Origin: Sulfurimonas sp.
GTDB taxonomy: Bacteria; Campylobacterota; Campylobacteria; Campylobacterales; Sulfurimonadaceae
Assembly: GCA_003978475.1 (NCBI GenBank)
Contig: QNZR01000020.1
Span: 1-6,326, forward strand
DNA: 6,326 nt
Reading direction: 5' to 3'
This document shows positions 5,807-6,326 of the stretch, piece by piece. Below the pieces are notes generated by a model. It made no database searches. It was not told where the DNA came from and worked only from the letters and a program-made list of their open reading frames with translations. The translations under genes and the position numbers were made by a program. Position 1 is the stretch's first letter. The number at the start of each line of letters is the position of its first letter.

Positions 5807-6066
5807 TGGTGACTTTTGTCTCAGAGTGTGAGAAAAATGCCTTAAAAAAGACGCGAAGAGTCTTAGATGCCTTTGCCAATAGAATAGGCAATAATACTTG
5901 GCAAACCATCATCACACAAGAGGGTTTGGAAGCGGTTAAAACCTTGCTTAGAAAAACCGCCTCTAAAAGCACCGCCGTATCGTGTCACTGGATACGAACA
6001 CGAGCTAGAAGTGAACTTATTTGGGTCGTGGGAAACAAGGATAAAAGCGTTTTTGCAATTTTTTAA
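5803..6066 (+). pseudogene. cas3: Truncated Cas2-Cas3 fusion (subtype I-F), Cas2-domain remnant
   Basis: The frame encodes 87 residues. The first 80 or so match the N-terminal Cas2 domain of the I-F Cas2-Cas3 fusion: FVSECEKNALKKTRRVLDAF, NNTWQTIITQEGLEAVKTLL, STAVSCHWIRTRARSELIWV, VGNKDK. P. aeruginosa Cas3f, recalled from family knowledge, has VSQCEKRAL, TWQTPITQAGL and TAVACHWIRGRDHSELLWIV at the same spacing. The full protein is about 1,050-1,100 residues with HD nuclease and DExD/H helicase domains, all missing here. After about K81 the frame leaves homology (SVFAIF) and stops at TAA 6064-6066, because the DNA becomes the antisense of an ABC-F gene. ATG 5803 aligns with the family's N-terminus and overlaps the cas1 stop; AAGAGG (5787-5792) lies 10 nt upstream. 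It could be a real deletion/rearrangement or an assembly or amplification chimera. Confidence 0.9.
6025..6045. other. Junction between cas2-3 and an inverted ABC-F gene
   Basis: Over these 21 bases both strands are readable as the expected protein: VVGNKDK of the Cas2 domain on plus and FILVSHD of the ABC-F switch region on minus, with codon boundaries in register. To the left only cas2-3 is homologous; to the right only the ABC-F gene. The breakpoint must lie inside or at an edge of this stretch, so a short shared sequence may have joined the two pieces. No IS end, target duplication or att-like repeat is visible. Confidence 0.75.
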
Positions 6067-6326
6067 AAAATTTTCAAACCATTTAACAGCAAAAAGGTCA
6101 AGGTGATTTGTTGGTTCGTCAAAAAGGAATAAATCAGGGTCTGACACAAGCACCCTTGCAAGGAAAACCCTTCTCAATTCCCCGCCGCTAATCTCGTTAA
6201 CAAAACTGTCTTTTAAGCCGTAAACGCCTATCCCCTGCAATACTTCGTCAACTTTTGCTTTATACCTGTACCCGCCTGCTTTTTCATACTCTTCAAAAAG
6301 CCCTGTTAAAACCTTTGTGTCTGAAA
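6025..6326 (-). pseudogene. ABC-F family ATPase fragment, broken at its 3' side and cut by the window edge
   Basis: Exactly 100 recognisable codons run from the window edge to the junction. Counted from the window edge, they include a helical stretch typical of ABC-F first domains (LFEEYEKAGGYRYKAKVDEV, 9-28), the signature ISGGE (45-49), Walker B LFLFDE (65-70), the D-loop region PTNHLD (71-76) and the switch histidine in LVSHD (96-100). ABC-F proteins are soluble tandem ATPases acting on the ribosome or in antibiotic resistance; they lack membrane domains. After LVSHD one expects RxFL and the rest of the protein, but the frame instead reads through antisense cas2-3 to a stop at 5863-5865. 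Walker A lies outside the window. All four arginines in the 100 codons use AGA/AGG, unlike the CGN-rich motility genes, hinting at a different origin. The specific ABC-F subfamily cannot be told. Confidence 0.85.

Noticed and set aside
5863..6240. Reading the minus-strand frame as one genuine 125-residue ATPase
   Set aside because: Only the part above 6025 is ABC-F-like; the rest is antisense cas2-3, and the frame is also open upstream of 6240 to the window edge. It is a chimera, not a small gene.

Overview
The window looks like chromosomal DNA of a flagellated member of the Campylobacterota (Sulfurimonas/Sulfuricurvum/Sulfurospirillum-like). This is inferred from the AT-leaning composition, a COG3400-type TrkA-like protein, and a compact motA-motB-fliP cluster. 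No rRNA or marker gene is present, so the genus is uncertain. No tRNA, rRNA, insertion sequence or CRISPR array was seen.

Layout. Positions 1-1113 (minus) hold the N-terminal 371 codons of a TrkA-like COG3400 protein; its 3' end lies outside the window. A 13-codon upstream ORF with a near-perfect Shine-Dalgarno precedes it. A 230-bp divergent intergenic region follows, with a cluster of palindromes and a good sigma-70-type promoter reading toward a complete TIGR01777-family NAD(P)-binding epimerase (1344-2207, plus). That gene converges, with a 14-bp gap, on a minus-strand operon motA-motB-fliP (4507 down to 2222). The operon encodes a PomAB-type stator, the class known for Na+ coupling, and a core subunit of the flagellar export gate. 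motB and fliP overlap by an ATGA-type junction. The 348 bp upstream of motA contain divergent promoters and no convincing gene.

Positions 4856-5806 (plus) encode an intact type I-F Cas1 integrase. It overlaps (ATGA) the start of the I-F Cas2-Cas3 fusion gene, of which only about 80 residues, most of the Cas2 domain, remain. Inside 6025-6045 the cas2-3 reading frame gives way to the antisense strand of an ABC-F ATPase gene. That gene is itself cut immediately after its LVSHD switch motif and runs off the end of the window. Both genes are therefore broken at the same point, in opposite orientation, over a stretch of at most 21 bp that both reading frames can claim. This is either a real rearrangement that inactivated the I-F locus or a chimeric join made during amplification or assembly. 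It is the most important thing to check here.

Functionally the window combines a stator/export-gate motility operon, two housekeeping-type genes, and the adaptation end of a damaged I-F CRISPR-Cas locus placed divergently from motA. I did not find evidence of an entirely new system. The noteworthy points are the broken cas2-3/ABC-F junction, the PomAB-type stator, the mini-ORFs before both divergent genes, and the palindromic intergenic region.
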